NCBI GenBank assembly: GCA_000697335.1
Contig: JNEM01011567.1
Coordinates: forward strand, 1-32,699
Length of the DNA: 32,699 nucleotides
Reading direction: 5' to 3'
Origin: Conidiobolus incongruus B7586
Taxonomy: Eukaryota; Entomophthoromycota; Entomophthoromycetes; Entomophthorales; Conidiobolaceae
This document shows, piece by piece, positions 1 to 11,738 of the stretch. Under the pieces are notes generated by a model. It saw only the letters and a list, made by a program, of their open reading frames with translations. It was not told where the DNA came from and did not search any database. Each line of letters opens with the position of its first letter. The first letter of the stretch is position 1. The position numbers and the translations under genes were made by a program.

Positions 1-1920
1 AAAATTTAAAAAACTACTTTTTTAGCAATATATAAATAATTACTCAATTATTTTGCTTTATTATATTTTTATAAAATATATAAAAATTAATAATAATGAA
101 TTATAATAAATTAATATCAGTATCTAAATTTTTCAATATATTTATATTAATTTTATTTTTAATATTTATTTTAGTTTTTTTAGTTTTTTTTATTTTAAAT
201 TATCTTATTATTTTTATTTTTATATTTTATTAACTGTATTGATTTTAAAATATATTATTATTGTTTTAATATTTTTTGATAACTATTTATATAATATAAT
301 AGACTTTATTTTAAATTAATAAATATATAAATAAAGATAATTATTATTTTTAAAAATTTAGCAAAATTTGGATAATTTTGCTCCTAACTCAAAAACCATA
401 AACCCAATAATAACTGATAATTCTGTATCAAATATTATAACATAAGAAGTTTATAAATTTTGAAAATTTTTGATAAGTATATAATTGATTTTTATAATAT
501 TAAAATAAAATATAATTAATATTCATTTTTTTATTAAATAAAATAAAATTTGACATAAAATTTTTAAAAATAAATATAAATATTATTTAAAAGAGTACAT
601 TTTATTATTAATTTTTAATACAATTTGATTTTGAAAAGTATTAAAATATTTGAAAAAGCAGAAATTAAAAAAGTACCAATAATTAATTCTGAAATTAATA
701 TTAAAATAAATTGCTTGGTTCTAAACAAAATTTTAAAATTAAATCTGATCAAAATTAGAATTTAGCGTAAGGTGAAGGTAAATTAAATAGTTGTTATAAT
801 ATTTGAATTCAACGTTACAAATATTGAAAAGTTTATTTGATATTATTAATCATTTGGTATAACTATTTTATCGACTACTTTCTTATTAATATTTAAACAC
901 TATAAAACAAAATTATTTTCAATTAAAGTTAAATTAGTTTCAATTTAAAAGTTTATTAAAAATATTTCAACTTGAATAATATTGCCCTAGCATGATTTCA
1001 TTTAAAAATGACGCAAGCATTGTTCCTATCATATTTACTGACGTGTACATTATAATTAAAATTATAAACATTTATAAATAATATAAATTGACATTGTATT
1101 TAATTTTCTAAAATGCTATAATGTTTTCTATTGATATATAATTTATCAATAATAATGAACATATTACCTATAATTTTAGTACGTCCTAAAATAGATTGTA
1201 ATAATTAATTGTTTGAAGATTATTTAAAATACTTATTACAAACAACTCAATTTCAATAATAATTCACTAATAAAATTATATTGCGTTTTATACAAATAAG
1301 TATAAATTCATATTAATTTTTTAATAATTTAAATTATTATTAGAAAAAAATATACCGATAATAAAATTCTATTTCTAATATAAGATAAAAATGGACTGAT
1401 AATTATATTATTTTTATTAAACAAACTATAAATAAAGTTGGTAATGAGATCATCCTATTAACAAAATATTACAAATTCTTTTTACCATCGGGATACTTAG
1501 GATGCTTGAAGGTATATTGGAATTAATTTAAATAATTTTGTCAATGGCTAAAATTGTTTGAATATTGCAATTTTAAGCCTTATTATTAGTAATTCAATTA
1601 TTGTCTTTATAATTCTCTATCCTTTATTGTTTTATGATAATTCTATTAAATATATATATTTATTATAATTAATTAACTTTAAAATCCAATCAATCTTAGA
1701 AGTATCAGTAATCTTTTAAAAATATATTCTTAATTAAAGTAGTACTAATATTCAATCAAAACTTCAATTGATTTCTAATTAAAATCTATTTAAATTTCCA
1801 ATATTATACACTTTTTAAAAGTCTGGCACATTAATTAACAACTTATTCAAGTTGACCCTTAAGTAATTAAATTCGAAAATAATTGAGCAATTAGTCATTC
1901 TGAATCAAAACCAATTTCCC
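1..1920. other. AT-rich spacer, no gene seen
   Basis: Nearly pure A/T sequence with long A and T runs and stop codons in every frame. I found no conserved coding segment, tRNA or structured RNA. It could be old repeat DNA eroded to A/T, but no family is recognisable. Confidence 0.6.
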
Positions 1921-2410
1921 ATCAGTGGTGGATTTGGTAAGTGACTCCAAATTCTGGGACAATAGTGGTCAGGTGACAATTTGGACAACTTAATTCTAAA
2001 AGCCTGAAAAATTATCAACCATTAACTATTTTCATATCTAGTCAAATATGGTATTTCAAAACTTATATTTTATTTTAACTGCAAATTCTTTGCTTTGGAT
2101 AGAGTTTTAAGATACCACCAGCCACCTATTGATTTCAAATTTCTAATTTTAGGAAATTTCTACATCAGAGGTAGTGGAGATTTGTTAAGTTAAAATTTAA
2201 AATTGCTAAAAATAGGCTGTAATTGGAGTATAAGTTCCAAGAGTTAATAACCTGACGAATATTACCTTTTTTGGTCATGGATTTGAAGATGTTAAATATT
2301 TTTAGTTAAGCAAATTATTATGAGAGTTCTTTGAGCGAAGACTGGGTCGATATTGTGGAGTTGATTACAATTGGTCAGAGTATCAAAAGTATGAGAAACT
2401 TTGAGCTGTG
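1921..2410 (+). pseudogene. Decayed protein-coding relic, possibly leucine-rich-repeat-like
   Basis: This stretch is richer in G/C than its surroundings and has coding-like runs on the plus strand broken by stops. One frame is open for about 55 codons (about 2029-2190). After a stop it continues with a segment resembling an LRR unit (NLKLLKIGCNWS). About 2240-2395 another frame reads on (NLTNITFFGHGFEDV, then FFERRLGRYCGVDYN) with stops between the runs. No start codon or intron pattern rescues one continuous protein. The L..L.L spacing suggests an F-box/LRR-type host gene, but that is inference from short segments. It might instead be chance composition. Confidence 0.3.
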
Positions 2411-3413
2411 AGGGTTAATTAAATATTGAATTCAAATGGTGTTATTATTGAAATAAATTGATTCTCAAATGTGTAGTAGTTTTAGATCAGTGAATCAACT
2501 AGACTAAGTGTAATATAACTATGGTCTGTTAACAGTATTAGGTTAGTGATTGATAAGTTTGACCACAGATGAGGAAATGTTCAGTTTTCAAATCATTTTA
2601 TCAAGTTTATTTTTATCATGTTTTGTAATTTATGGAATCTCTCCATTGAAGTCAATCCTTGTAGATCCAAATAAATTGGTGCTTTTTTCATTGGCTCGAA
2701 ATCTGATGCCTTTTTATTATCATCCAATCGTGTTTTACCTTGAATTCATATGGATAAATACAGGAATTTCTAATTCTATATTTTGATCATTTTCAATTGG
2801 ATAATTTATATAAAATTATCCTTCGTCGACGATTAATTATGTCCTCTGGAATTTAATATCAAATAAACTAGCATTATTTCCCTTTATATCGTTACTAGCA
2901 CACGTCAACAAAAAAAATAATCCTATTGAACTCTCTGAAATTCGCCAATTATCACCCCATTACCAAAACGAAATCAAGTCTCAAATTTTATCAATTTGTT
3001 CCGTGATTTTCCATGGTTGATTTGTATAAATAGTTTATCTTGATGGCCTTTTAATTTAAATTTGTACTTTTGAGGATTCTCGATTCATTGTTTTAATACG
3101 CGCCCTTTTGTAATATCAATTTGAAGTAAAGTAGTGTCTCTCGTGAAGCGGTTATTATTTATTTGATCAAAATTCTCATATAACTTCTGGTGATATATTT
3201 ATAGCTTAAAAATCGAGTGAAACGATTGCGCAAACGTCTTGACATTGTGTCTCATTTAATTACTCAACTTGTGTGAATTTTATTTTAAAATTTCATTAAA
3301 TTAATTTCAATAGCATAATAATAATTGACTATAAATAGTGCAATTATTTCTCTAAATCCATTGGCATTATTTTTTTTGTTTTTTGAAAGTAATAATAATA
3401 ATAATAATTTATA
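2411..3413. other. Spacer and 5' flank of the 2H phosphoesterase gene
   Basis: A 69-codon ATG-initiated ORF lies at 2577-2786. It encodes a hydrophobic, unrecognised peptide and I do not support it as a gene. From about 2820 the sequence is more mixed and probably holds the promoter and 5' UTR of the next gene. TATAAATAG occurs near 3027 and again near 3331, and an (AAT)n run at about 3391-3408 abuts the start codon. Confidence 0.45.
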
Positions 3414-4307
3414 ATGCCCAGCTTAATTGACACAGCAGCCATTGCTGATGACCGATTACAGGCTCACAACGATCTTTTACTTCCTGTTCCCAAGTACTGT
3501 AACTCTGTTTCTTCAGACGATACTAGCGCTTCCGAATTGATGGAGCCTTTATCACCACCTCTTCGTAATTTTAATTTCGCACTTGCCTTACCCTCTCAAC
3601 CACCTCCAACCCCTTCACTTTTATTTAATAGCTTATATTTGCCACTCTTACCCCTTCCCAAAAAGTCTCAGCCCAGAAGATTTATAGTATATCTCGAACC
3701 ATGTCGCAAATCCAAATTATTCAATTCTATTCAAAAATATTACCGCTTATCTAAACAATTATTAGGACCCAACGAAGCCAATTTGTATCACCCCCACTGT
3801 TCCATGACCGGTTTTATAACGATTGAAGATTCGACAGCTTGTCCGATCACTTCAGCTATCGGCTATATCCAGCGCAAACTTGACAACTGGTTAAGTAACA
3901 CCACTAACAAAATCGCACCAACCTTCACATCCATTAAAATTGTGCCTGAACAACTCAAAATCAACCTCGGTATTCAAGTGGACGACTTCTTCCACAATAT
4001 GATTTCCGATTTACAAACTGACCTCAGTCATATCACTCTCATTCGCAGCAAACCCATGCAACATATTAGTCTAGCTTACAATGCTAAGCACGTTCCCTCA
4101 GTTTCCAAATTAACATTGGACCAGCTGGAAACTTTACTAGCACTCGCCAAAGACACCATTGATTTGAGCGAATTCGAAAACGAAACACTTGGATGGGATG
4201 TTGTATTTCATGAACAGACCTACCAGAGTATGCAGTTGGATCAGCCCCATACCTTCAAGGAAATCGCCAGATGGCCAGTATTCCGACCCGACCACCTCTC
4301 TTTTTAA
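3414..4307 (+). CDS. 2H phosphoesterase-like protein (297 aa)
   Basis: Single-exon gene encoding 297 residues. The first about 85 residues are Ser/Pro-rich and look disordered. The folded part starts near residue 88 (RRFIVYLEP). It carries the two His-x-Ser signatures of the 2H phosphoesterase fold: HCS at 128-130 (YHPHCSMTGF) and HIS at 217-219 (QHISLAYN). A terminal strand motif (WDVVFHEQ) follows near 261. Family knowledge: the paired histidines act on 2',3'-cyclic phosphate or similar phosphodiester substrates, and similar domains occur in the TULA/UBASH3 N-region and in cyclic phosphodiesterases. The exact substrate cannot be read from sequence. No signal peptide or membrane segment is seen. 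The ATG follows directly on an AAT microsatellite and opens the whole frame. The gene has no introns, unlike nearly all its neighbours. Confidence 0.7.
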   Translation: MPSLIDTAAIADDRLQAHNDLLLPVPKYCNSVSSDDTSASELMEPLSPPLRNFNFALALPSQPPPTPSLLFNSLYLPLLPLPKKSQPRRFIVYLEPCRKSKLFNSIQKYYRLSKQLLGPNEANLYHPHCSMTGFITIEDSTACPITSAIGYIQRKLDNWLSNTTNKIAPTFTSIKIVPEQLKINLGIQVDDFFHNMISDLQTDLSHITLIRSKPMQHISLAYNAKHVPSVSKLTLDQLETLLALAKDTIDLSEFENETLGWDVVFHEQTYQSMQLDQPHTFKEIARWPVFRPDHLSF

Positions 4308-5645
4308 TTATTTGCTCTCATTTAGGATATATTTTCCTTATTTTGTATTTTTACCTATCTTTTTAATTAGTCTTCTCTCTTCTGTGTATATTTCAATATC
4401 ACTCAAAAAAAATCATATAGTCATTAGTTAATAAATAATTGAATTAATCTTTATCTTTTGTTACTTTCAGCATTTTTATTTCCTTAAATTTAATAATAAT
4501 ATCTAATATATTGCACTATTAATTAATTATACAATATACGTTTAAATCTTTACATAAATTTCTAATTTTTTATTAATTAATTTATAAGTATGAAAATAGT
4601 TATTTTTGAAGATAATTTTTATTAAAGTTAATTATTTAAAGTTTTCAAAATATATGGGGTAAAAATTCATAAATTAAATATTAAAATAATAATGTTAATT
4701 AAATTTTATTATTTTTAAATTATAATTTATTTATTTTTTTCTATTATTTAGTTAAATGAATAGTTAATGGATATATATAATATTATCCATTCATAATAAT
4801 TCAACTATTTAATAATTTTTGATTATAATTTTATTGCCATTAAAGCTTATTAACCTTCATAACAATTGATTTATTATATTACCATTAGAAGTTATCTAAT
4901 ACTTGGTAGTATTTGGTAATTATTGGAATAGTATTAGTAATTTAATAGGGTTTGTCCTGAGGATTTAATGGATTAACTCTGAGATTTTGGAAATTCTTAT
5001 ATTCTGGTGAGTCTAAGGGTGTTGGTGTTATTGTAACTTGATACAGATATCATAGGCTTCGAAGGATCAATTAAACTTGACAAGTGGAGAAATTTTCAAT
5101 AATCATTGTTAATATATTATTTATCAAAATGATAAGTTTATCACAAAATAAAAAATTGATATTAAAAAAACAAATTATAAACGTAGATAAATATTTTTAA
5201 ATTAATCAATGACTTCATCTTTTCATATTTCCGCTTGTTTTCAATAAATCTAAATGATACTTTCCAGGATTTATTCATTACAATTCTTAAAAAAATTAAT
5301 CAATCCATCCAAAAACAACAATGGAGGAATACTAGTTAAATAAACAAAGTCATAATTGTTATCCATCTTAGATTAATGAATCATTATCATTACTTAAAGA
5401 TCATAATTAAACTAATAGCTCTATTTAGTCAAAATTATCAAATGGTTACTGAATCCACGGTATTGAATTGAAAAACAGGAATTACTTCTATTAAATACCA
5501 AATTATAATAATATTTGTTTAAAAATGATAATTTTATTTTTGATTCTATACTAAATTGTTAAATAAATTGATATAAAAGAAAAATTAATGTGTATAATAT
5601 CTATTCAAAGTTTGAACTCTATCTAAAAGATTAATAAACTCAAAA
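4308..5645. other. AT-rich spacer between convergent genes
   Basis: This holds the 3' flanks of the 2H phosphoesterase gene (+) and ESF1 (-). A short palindrome (AATGGATA at 4766-4773 against TATCCATT at 4784-4791) is embedded in A/T sequence. A 31-codon minus-strand ORF (5366 to 5271) begins MDNNYDFVYL but has no continuation I can splice to it. No tRNA or other gene was found. Confidence 0.5.
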
Positions 5646-7765
5646 TTATTTATGTTTGGGCTTCTTGGATAATTCTTCTTGTTTGGATTTGAAGACTTCA
5701 GTTTTGCGCTTGACCTAAATTATAATTAATACATTGAGATGATTGCATATTAACTATTATAATTACCATATTCACTAAATTGGCCAATTCGGATTTCTTG
5801 TCATTGGTTGTAGATGCATTATCTCTGGATTTAGACTAATTGTATATATTAATATATTATAAATATAGTAATATGATTGAAAATTACCTCATCGTTAGCA
5901 TTCTGTTGATTCATGGATCTATTCCTTCTCTCCTTCATAAGAGCCTCCATAGCTTTAGTCTTCTTGAAGTTGGGGTTAGTAGGGTCGATAGCAAACATAT
6001 GACTCTCATGAATGGCTGCGAAACGGGGATCTTGAGTGTCGATTTGGAAGCTATCTTGCGTCTCAGTGAGTTCTTGCTGATGCTTCTTCTTCTTCTTGCT
6101 CTTCTTCTCAGCCTTCATCACCTCCTTGAGGTCGAAGTGCTCGCGCTTTGCTTCACCGTCTTCGTCAGCTAATAGTAGTTCAAGTTCGGCCTTACGTTGG
6201 CGTTCTTCAGCCTTGAGTTCGGCTTTGGTCTTCACGGGTTCAGCGGCTTTCTTGGCTTCGATTTTAGCTTGTTTGGCTTGGGCCTTGGCCATACGCTTCT
6301 CGCGTTGCTTGCGCATGTAGGCTTCAATGGTGGTTTCATTTGCGGGCTTTTCGGGTTTGGGATCTTCCTTCACTGGAAGATTGCTGATTTGTTCATCTTC
6401 CTCCTCCTCTTCATCTTCTTCAGATTCGGAATCGGATTCTTCAGCTTTTGACTTGGACAAGCCGGGAGTGAAAGTAATTTCCATTTCTTCTTCAGACTCC
6501 TCCTCATCTTCCTTTTGCGATTTGGCGAAATTGAGAAGAGCTCTGTACTTTTGTCTCAATTCTTCTTTCTCTTCCTCTTCAGAGTCGGATCCCAACAATG
6601 CTGAAAAATCCTGTTGGTCGATTTCTTCTTGCGTGAATTTGCGTCTGGTTAATTTGACTCTATCGGGATCGTCATCCTCCCATGTGAGTTTCACTTTGGA
6701 TCTAGTTAACACATCGGTGATAAAATCGACGGGCTTGTAATTGGTTGGATCGCTGGTAGTAATATCACGAGGAGGATCCGTGAACTCCATATCGTCGGGA
6801 ATGAAACGAAGATCGAAGAAATTGGCGGTACTCTCGAGTTCTTTAGTATCGACTTCGTCGTAAATGTGTTTAGCTGTTTTAATACTGTCACATTCGACTA
6901 CTGCAAAATAGTACTTGAGCTTGTTAAGCTGATAAATGCGAAGAGCTTCCTGATCGAATTCCTCTTCGCCATCGCCAACTTCATGTTTAAGACCATCTTC
7001 ATCTTCGTCACCGTCGTCGTCATCGTTACTTCCGTCGTCATTCTCTTTGGATTTGGCAGATTGGAAAATTTCTTTGGGGGGACCTTGCTGGTTCTCTTTC
7101 TCCATACATTCTTTACCAAATTCAGAGGGATAAATGGCAACAGAAATAATACTACCACCAGCTGGTTTAACACTGTTGAAAGCTTTATACAAATCTTTAC
7201 TCTTGATATTATCCCAATCCATATTCACACAAGCGAATCTACGAGTTTCGTCTCCGTAGGGAATATCCTCAGCAACGGCTAAAGACGGAACGTCTGCGGG
7301 TTCTTCGTATTCGTCGTCGGTAGTTTCGTCCCCATCATTAATCATTTCCAGATCGAAGCCTTCTTCATCTTCTTCTTCACTGGAACTCTCTTCCAAAATT
7401 TCACCTCGAGATCTTGCTAATATGTCGGCTTTTCTCTTAGCTTCGTCATCTTCATTTTCATTTTCATCCTCTTCCTCTTCGCTACTTTCTTCCTCTTCAT
7501 CATCTTCCAACTCGTAAAACCTACTCAAATCTTCCTTCATAGTGGACTTGACCTTTCTACCGTACTGGTCGACTTTGGCGCGATCGTCAAAGTCCTTATC
7601 TTTTTTCAACATCGCAGCAAAACGACTATCAATTTTGACTTTATTATCATTTTTCTTTGGCCTCAAAAACCTAGGATCGTGCTGAGCTTTACTGAAACGT
7701 TCATCCTGAATTTCTGTAGATTTTTTACTTGTTGCTGATTTATTATCCCTATTACGTCTTCTCAT
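5646..7765 (-). CDS. ESF1: ESF1, nucleolar pre-rRNA processing protein
   Basis: Three exons on the minus strand: 7765-5888, 5835-5767 and 5714-5646, giving 671 residues. Introns of 52 nt lie at 5887-5836 and 5766-5715 (GTAATT donors, TAG acceptors). The N-terminus has the ESF1 pattern (DPRF, then DSRFAAM). Acidic Glu/Asp tracts and an RRM-like middle region follow (RFACVNMDWDNIKSKDLY). After a Lys-rich stretch comes the C-terminal NUC153 motif (DPRFAAIHESHMFAIDPTNP). The two small exons add the Lys/Glu-rich tail that ESF1 homologues have, and without them the protein would end early. Family role: nucleolar factor needed for 18S rRNA maturation in the small-subunit processome. It diverges from the phosphatase gene at 8042, sharing a 276-bp spacer. 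Both introns lie in the last tenth of the gene. Confidence 0.93.
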
Positions 7766-8041
7766 TTTTTATAATTTATTGTTAAATATTATTAGTTGAA
7801 TAATTTTTTTTTGTTTTTGACAATTATTTATATCAATATTATATTAATTATATTTATGGGATAATTTAACTCAACAATTAAAGTTTGCATTTATGGCAAT
7901 ATAATAATACACTTCTATAGTCACACAAATTTAATTAAGATTAGTAATAAATATTTATTTAAATAATCAACATCTTTAATTTAATTTAATCATCACTTAA
8001 ATAAAATATTAAAATTATAATTTAATAATTATCAAAAAAAT
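7766..8041. promoter_or_regulatory. Divergent promoter region between ESF1 and the first HAD phosphatase
   Basis: A 276-bp A/T-rich spacer lies between two start codons pointing away from each other, so it must hold both 5' UTRs and core promoters. I see no sharply defined element beyond T-rich and A-rich tracts. Confidence 0.5.
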
Positions 8042-9293
8042 ATGACAAAAATCACTCAAAAATTAACTGAAAATAAAGAAGCTATTCAACAATTTTTAAA
8101 TAAGTTCGATACTTTTTTATTCGATTGCGATGGTAATTTCTTCAATGTCAAATAAGATTTCAAATTAATTTCTACTAGGTGTAATTTGGCATGGTGCCAA
8201 ACCTATTAACCGAGTACCCGAAACTATTAACTGGTTGAAAGAGACAAGTAATATTTTATATATCACAAAATTTATCATTATTAATTTTGATCAGTGAACA
8301 AGCGCTGTCTCTTCGTTACTAACAACTCTACCAAGTCGAGAGATTCTTACCTAAAAAAACTTTTGGGAATGGGTATCCATATTACCAAAGTAAATTTATA
8401 TCACACATGTTTGGATTTTGTATTAACTTTTGCGATAGGACGAATTATTCAGTTCTGGTTACTTGACAGCTGTGTATTTGAAGAATGTGTTAAATTTGCC
8501 TAAGGATAAGAAGGTGTTCGTAATTGGCATGGGTGGGATTAAAGAAGAACTAAATTTGTTGGGGGTTGACCACTATTCTTTGCCTGTAAGTTTTAGTGAT
8601 AAATTTTTGATCTTTATTCAGATATTAATATTATTAGGATGATCATCCTGTTGACGATGAAGCTTTAGCTAAGTTAGGACCTAATCAGGATGTAAATAGG
8701 GCATATATTATATTCGGAAATAGTTATTAATATATCATTAGGTTGGTGCACTCGTCATCGGTATGGACCGTAGTATAAATTTCGCCAAATATGCTCAAGG
8801 CCATCAACTTTTGACTCAGGAACCCCAAATTCATTTCATTGCTACGAACGACGACTCCACATACCCTTTGAATGGTACTCTGTATCCAGGAACTGGATCC
8901 ATCATTGCTCCATTGATTAATTCTACGAAACGTACTCCCATTGTGGTGGGTAAGCCCAATTTGAGCGCTTTGGAAAGTATTAGGGAGCTCTATGATTTGG
9001 ATTTGACTAGAACCTGTATGGTTGGAGACAGGTAATTCACCATTGATATCACACTTGTTATTTTAGGTTATTTACAATTTTGAATTAGATTGAATACCGA
9101 CATTCAATTCGGCATCAATGGAGGTCTCGGTACTCTATTGGTTATGACAGGTAACTTCAATATATCACTGTAATCATATGCAATTTATTCAAAATGAATT
9201 ATTGCTTTAGGTGTCACTAAAGAAATCGAATTATTAGAATCCGAAATTGTTCCCGAATACGTTATCGAATCTGTCGCACATTTAAATATTTAG
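8042..9293 (+). CDS. HAD phosphatase, PHO13/phosphoglycolate phosphatase family, copy 1
   Basis: Eight exons: 8042-8132, 8179-8247, 8295-8389, 8439-8585, 8638-8691, 8742-9031, 9089-9150 and 9211-9293, giving 296 residues. All junctions are GT-AG and keep the frame. HAD motif I is FDCDG with the nucleophile Asp28 and Asp30. Motif II is VTNNSTKS (Thr62), motif III Lys is in GKPN (about 223), and motif IV is GDRLNTD (Asp248, Asp253). A C2-type cap lies between motifs II and III. Family knowledge: these cytosolic enzymes (yeast Pho13, mammalian PGP) remove toxic side products such as 2-phosphoglycolate and hydrolyse 4-nitrophenyl phosphate. The precise substrate here is inferred. A paralogue with the same exon plan follows 383 bp downstream, so this is a tandem duplication. 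Confidence 0.92.
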
Positions 9294-9676
9294 AATTTTT
9301 TTTGACATAAATAATCTAATCAGCAATTTTATATAATTATATATTCGATTATTTAGATTAGAATTTCAATATTAATATAATAAATTCTATTATTTCAATT
9401 TTAAAAATATTGATTTAAATTAATAGTAATAACGATGATAATTTTTAAAATAAATTAATTAATCATATTTATTAAAATTTGCTAATATGATTATTATTAT
9501 TTATAATTTATAATTTTAATCAATTTGAAGAAAATTAACTGAAATTAAAGAATCCCATATTATTTACAAGTTTATTTATTGAAGCAAATAAGCCCTTAAA
9601 TATTTTTCTATCATTTATATAAGTAATCAATTAAACAACAAAAAAATATAGATCTTTAATAATTAATCCTTTGAAG
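9294..9676. other. Spacer between tandem phosphatase copies
   Basis: This 383-bp A/T-rich spacer contains the 3' UTR of copy 1 and the promoter of copy 2. No gene or repeat is recognised. Confidence 0.5.
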
Positions 9677-10855
9677 ATGACAAAACAATCTCAAACCTTA
9701 ACTAATCCAGATCAAATACTACAATTCTTGAACCAATATGATACTTTATTATTCGACTGTGACGGTATATCCTAAATATTTAATTTCCATAAAATATTCT
9801 AATATTGAATTAGGTGTTATTTGGCACGACAATACTCCAATTCCAGGAGTTACTGAAACTATAAATTGGTTAAAAAACACAAGTAAATACTCAATATATC
9901 CAATAGTAACTTATTATTGATATCCCTAGTGAATAAAAGATGTCTCTTCCTAACTAATAACGCAACCAAATCAAGAGCTACATTTTTAAAAAAGTTTGAA
10001 GATATTGGAATCAATATTACCAAAGTAATTTAAAACTTATATAGTTTAGGATATTTATTAATTGTTTAGGAAGAATTCTTTAGTTCTAGTTATTTGGCAG
10101 CTGTTTATTTGAAAAAAGTACTCAAATTGGATAAAGATAAGAAGGTGTTTGTCATTGGGATGGATGGGGTTAAGGAAGAGTTGAGTAATTTGGGGATTGA
10201 GCATTATTCTTTGGAGGTAAATGCATTGTAATTAAGATTTGATTAGTTATTAACCTGGATTAGTATGATCATTCCGTTGATGATGAAGCATTAGCTCAAT
10301 TGGGCCCCAATCCAGATGTAAATCAATTCACTACATCTCTAAAACTATATATTAATACCTAAATAGGTGGGAGCTGTTTTAATCGGGCTGGATCACTATA
10401 TCAATTATCCCAAATACGCTCATGCCCACCAACTCCTGGTACAACAATCTCAAATTCCGTTTATTGCAACAAGTGATGTGACTACATACTCCCACAGAGG
10501 ATTGATCTTCCCAGCAACAGGATCCCTCACATCGCCATTGATTCATTCTACGAAAAGACATCCAACAATCGTAGGGAAGCCAGATTTGAGTGCATTGGAA
10601 TGTATTAGAGAGTTGTTTAATTTGAATTTGTCTAGAACTTGTATGATTGGGGATAGGTAATTAATTATTGACAATCTTAATATAGTAGATAATTAATATA
10701 TTGATTTTAGATTAGAAACGGATATTCTCTTTGGTATCAAAGGAGGAATAGGTACTTTATTAGTGTTATCAGGTATTACCAAAGAGAGTGAATTATCGGA
10801 ATCGGAAACCGTACCTGACTATATTATAGAATCGGTAGCTCATTTAAAGAATTAA
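9677..10855 (+). CDS. HAD phosphatase, PHO13/phosphoglycolate phosphatase family, copy 2
   Basis: Seven exons: 9677-9764, 9814-9882, 9930-10024, 10070-10216, 10264-10317, 10367-10656 and 10711-10855, giving 295 residues. Exons 2-6 have exactly the lengths of copy 1 (69, 95, 147, 54, 290). The last exon equals copy 1 exons 7 plus 8 joined without the intron. HAD motifs are intact: FDCDG (Asp27, Asp29), LTNNATKS, GKPD, and GDRLETD. It should therefore be active, with a cap region that differs from copy 1 at many positions (for example HQLLVQQSQIPF against HQLLTQEPQIHF), which may shift substrate preference (inference). The start ATG aligns with copy 1 (MTKQSQTLT against MTKITQKLT). Confidence 0.92.
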
Positions 10856-11358
10856 AATTAACTCTGTAAGCAATATTGTTATTGGATTAAATATTCTAAA
10901 TAACATCACTCAACACAAATAAATTTAGTTGAAAAATATTCTTAATCCAGCAATTTCACCATATAAGAATAAATTTATACTTATTATCTAATATTATTAA
11001 TAATTTTAATTTCATTTATTCAATGATTAAATAATAAAGTGAAAATGATCTAAATACTTGATGTTACTATTACAAAATTTTTTTCAAGCTTTTTTAAATT
11101 ACTAAACAATATCAATTTTATAAAATATTTTGTTAATTTTAAACTAATCAATTTTAATTATTATTAAATCCATGAATCATAGTTGATTGAACTCTGAAAT
11201 ACTATTTCTATTTTTAATTTGTTATTTTGTCAATTTATGTAATTTCAGTATATTTGTTATTTCATTTTCAAATTATTAATTCAAAAAAAAACTTATAATT
11301 GATAAATATTATAATTCTATTAAGGATAAAATTGATTGGGTTTTATATTGATATTGTT
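10856..11358. other. AT-rich spacer
   Basis: This is 3' flank of the second phosphatase, almost all A/T. I see no coding or RNA signal. Confidence 0.5.
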
Positions 11359-11514
11359 TCAATTAATATCTATTGAAAACTGTCGCATCCTGTCCCCTTG
11401 GATAAACAAGAACAAGAAGCCAGTCCTGAGAATCATCACAAGGATACACCATTGCACAGCCACACCTCCACAAGCTCTTAAAATACCTTTAAATACACTA
11501 GTAGCTTCTAGCAT
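11359..11514 (-). CDS. Possible small hydrophobic peptide (51 aa), weakly supported
   Basis: Minus-strand ATG-to-TGA ORF of 51 residues with one membrane-like stretch (GGVAVQWCILVMILRTGFLF, about residues 16-35) followed by a basic tail. The region is clearly richer in G/C than the surrounding spacer, which suggests past or present coding. However, a 62-codon plus-strand ORF (11336-11524, not ATG-initiated) overlaps it. A second coding-like run lies upstream on the minus strand (about 11622-11540, MSGFNNTKVGALLLELMDI). I could not join the two by an intron that keeps the frame. No family recognised. Confidence 0.2.
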   Translation of the reverse strand: MLEATSVFKGILRACGGVAVQWCILVMILRTGFLFLFIQGDRMRQFSIDIN

Positions 11515-11738
11515 GGATGCTTGATTTTTGGTTTCTACACAAAATTACATTTCCACTGCCAATTATCCACTTCTATATCCATCAATTCCAGGAGTAACGC
11601 CCCCACCTTAGTGTTATTAAAACCACTCATTGTCTTATTACCAGTTATATTATTTAACATACTTATTCCAATAATGAAGTCAATTTTACTACAACTTCTT
11701 TTATTTATTTTTTACTTATTACTACATAATTTTACAAT

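Noticed and set aside
6096-7282. Several plus-strand ORFs of 74-138 codons opposite ESF1
   Set aside because: They are antisense shadows of the Ser/Glu-rich ESF1 exon. They give Ser/Phe/Leu-rich nonsense with no family likeness.
8763-10660. Treating the long phosphatase exons as separate short genes
   Set aside because: They lack their own catalytic motif I, and they join in frame with flanking exons through consistent GT-AG junctions shared by both copies.
11581-11615. A 13-base match (CAATTCCAGGAGT) to exon 2 of phosphatase copy 2, suggesting a fourth copy
   Set aside because: The match does not extend to either side and no other exon likeness is found nearby, so chance is the simpler explanation.
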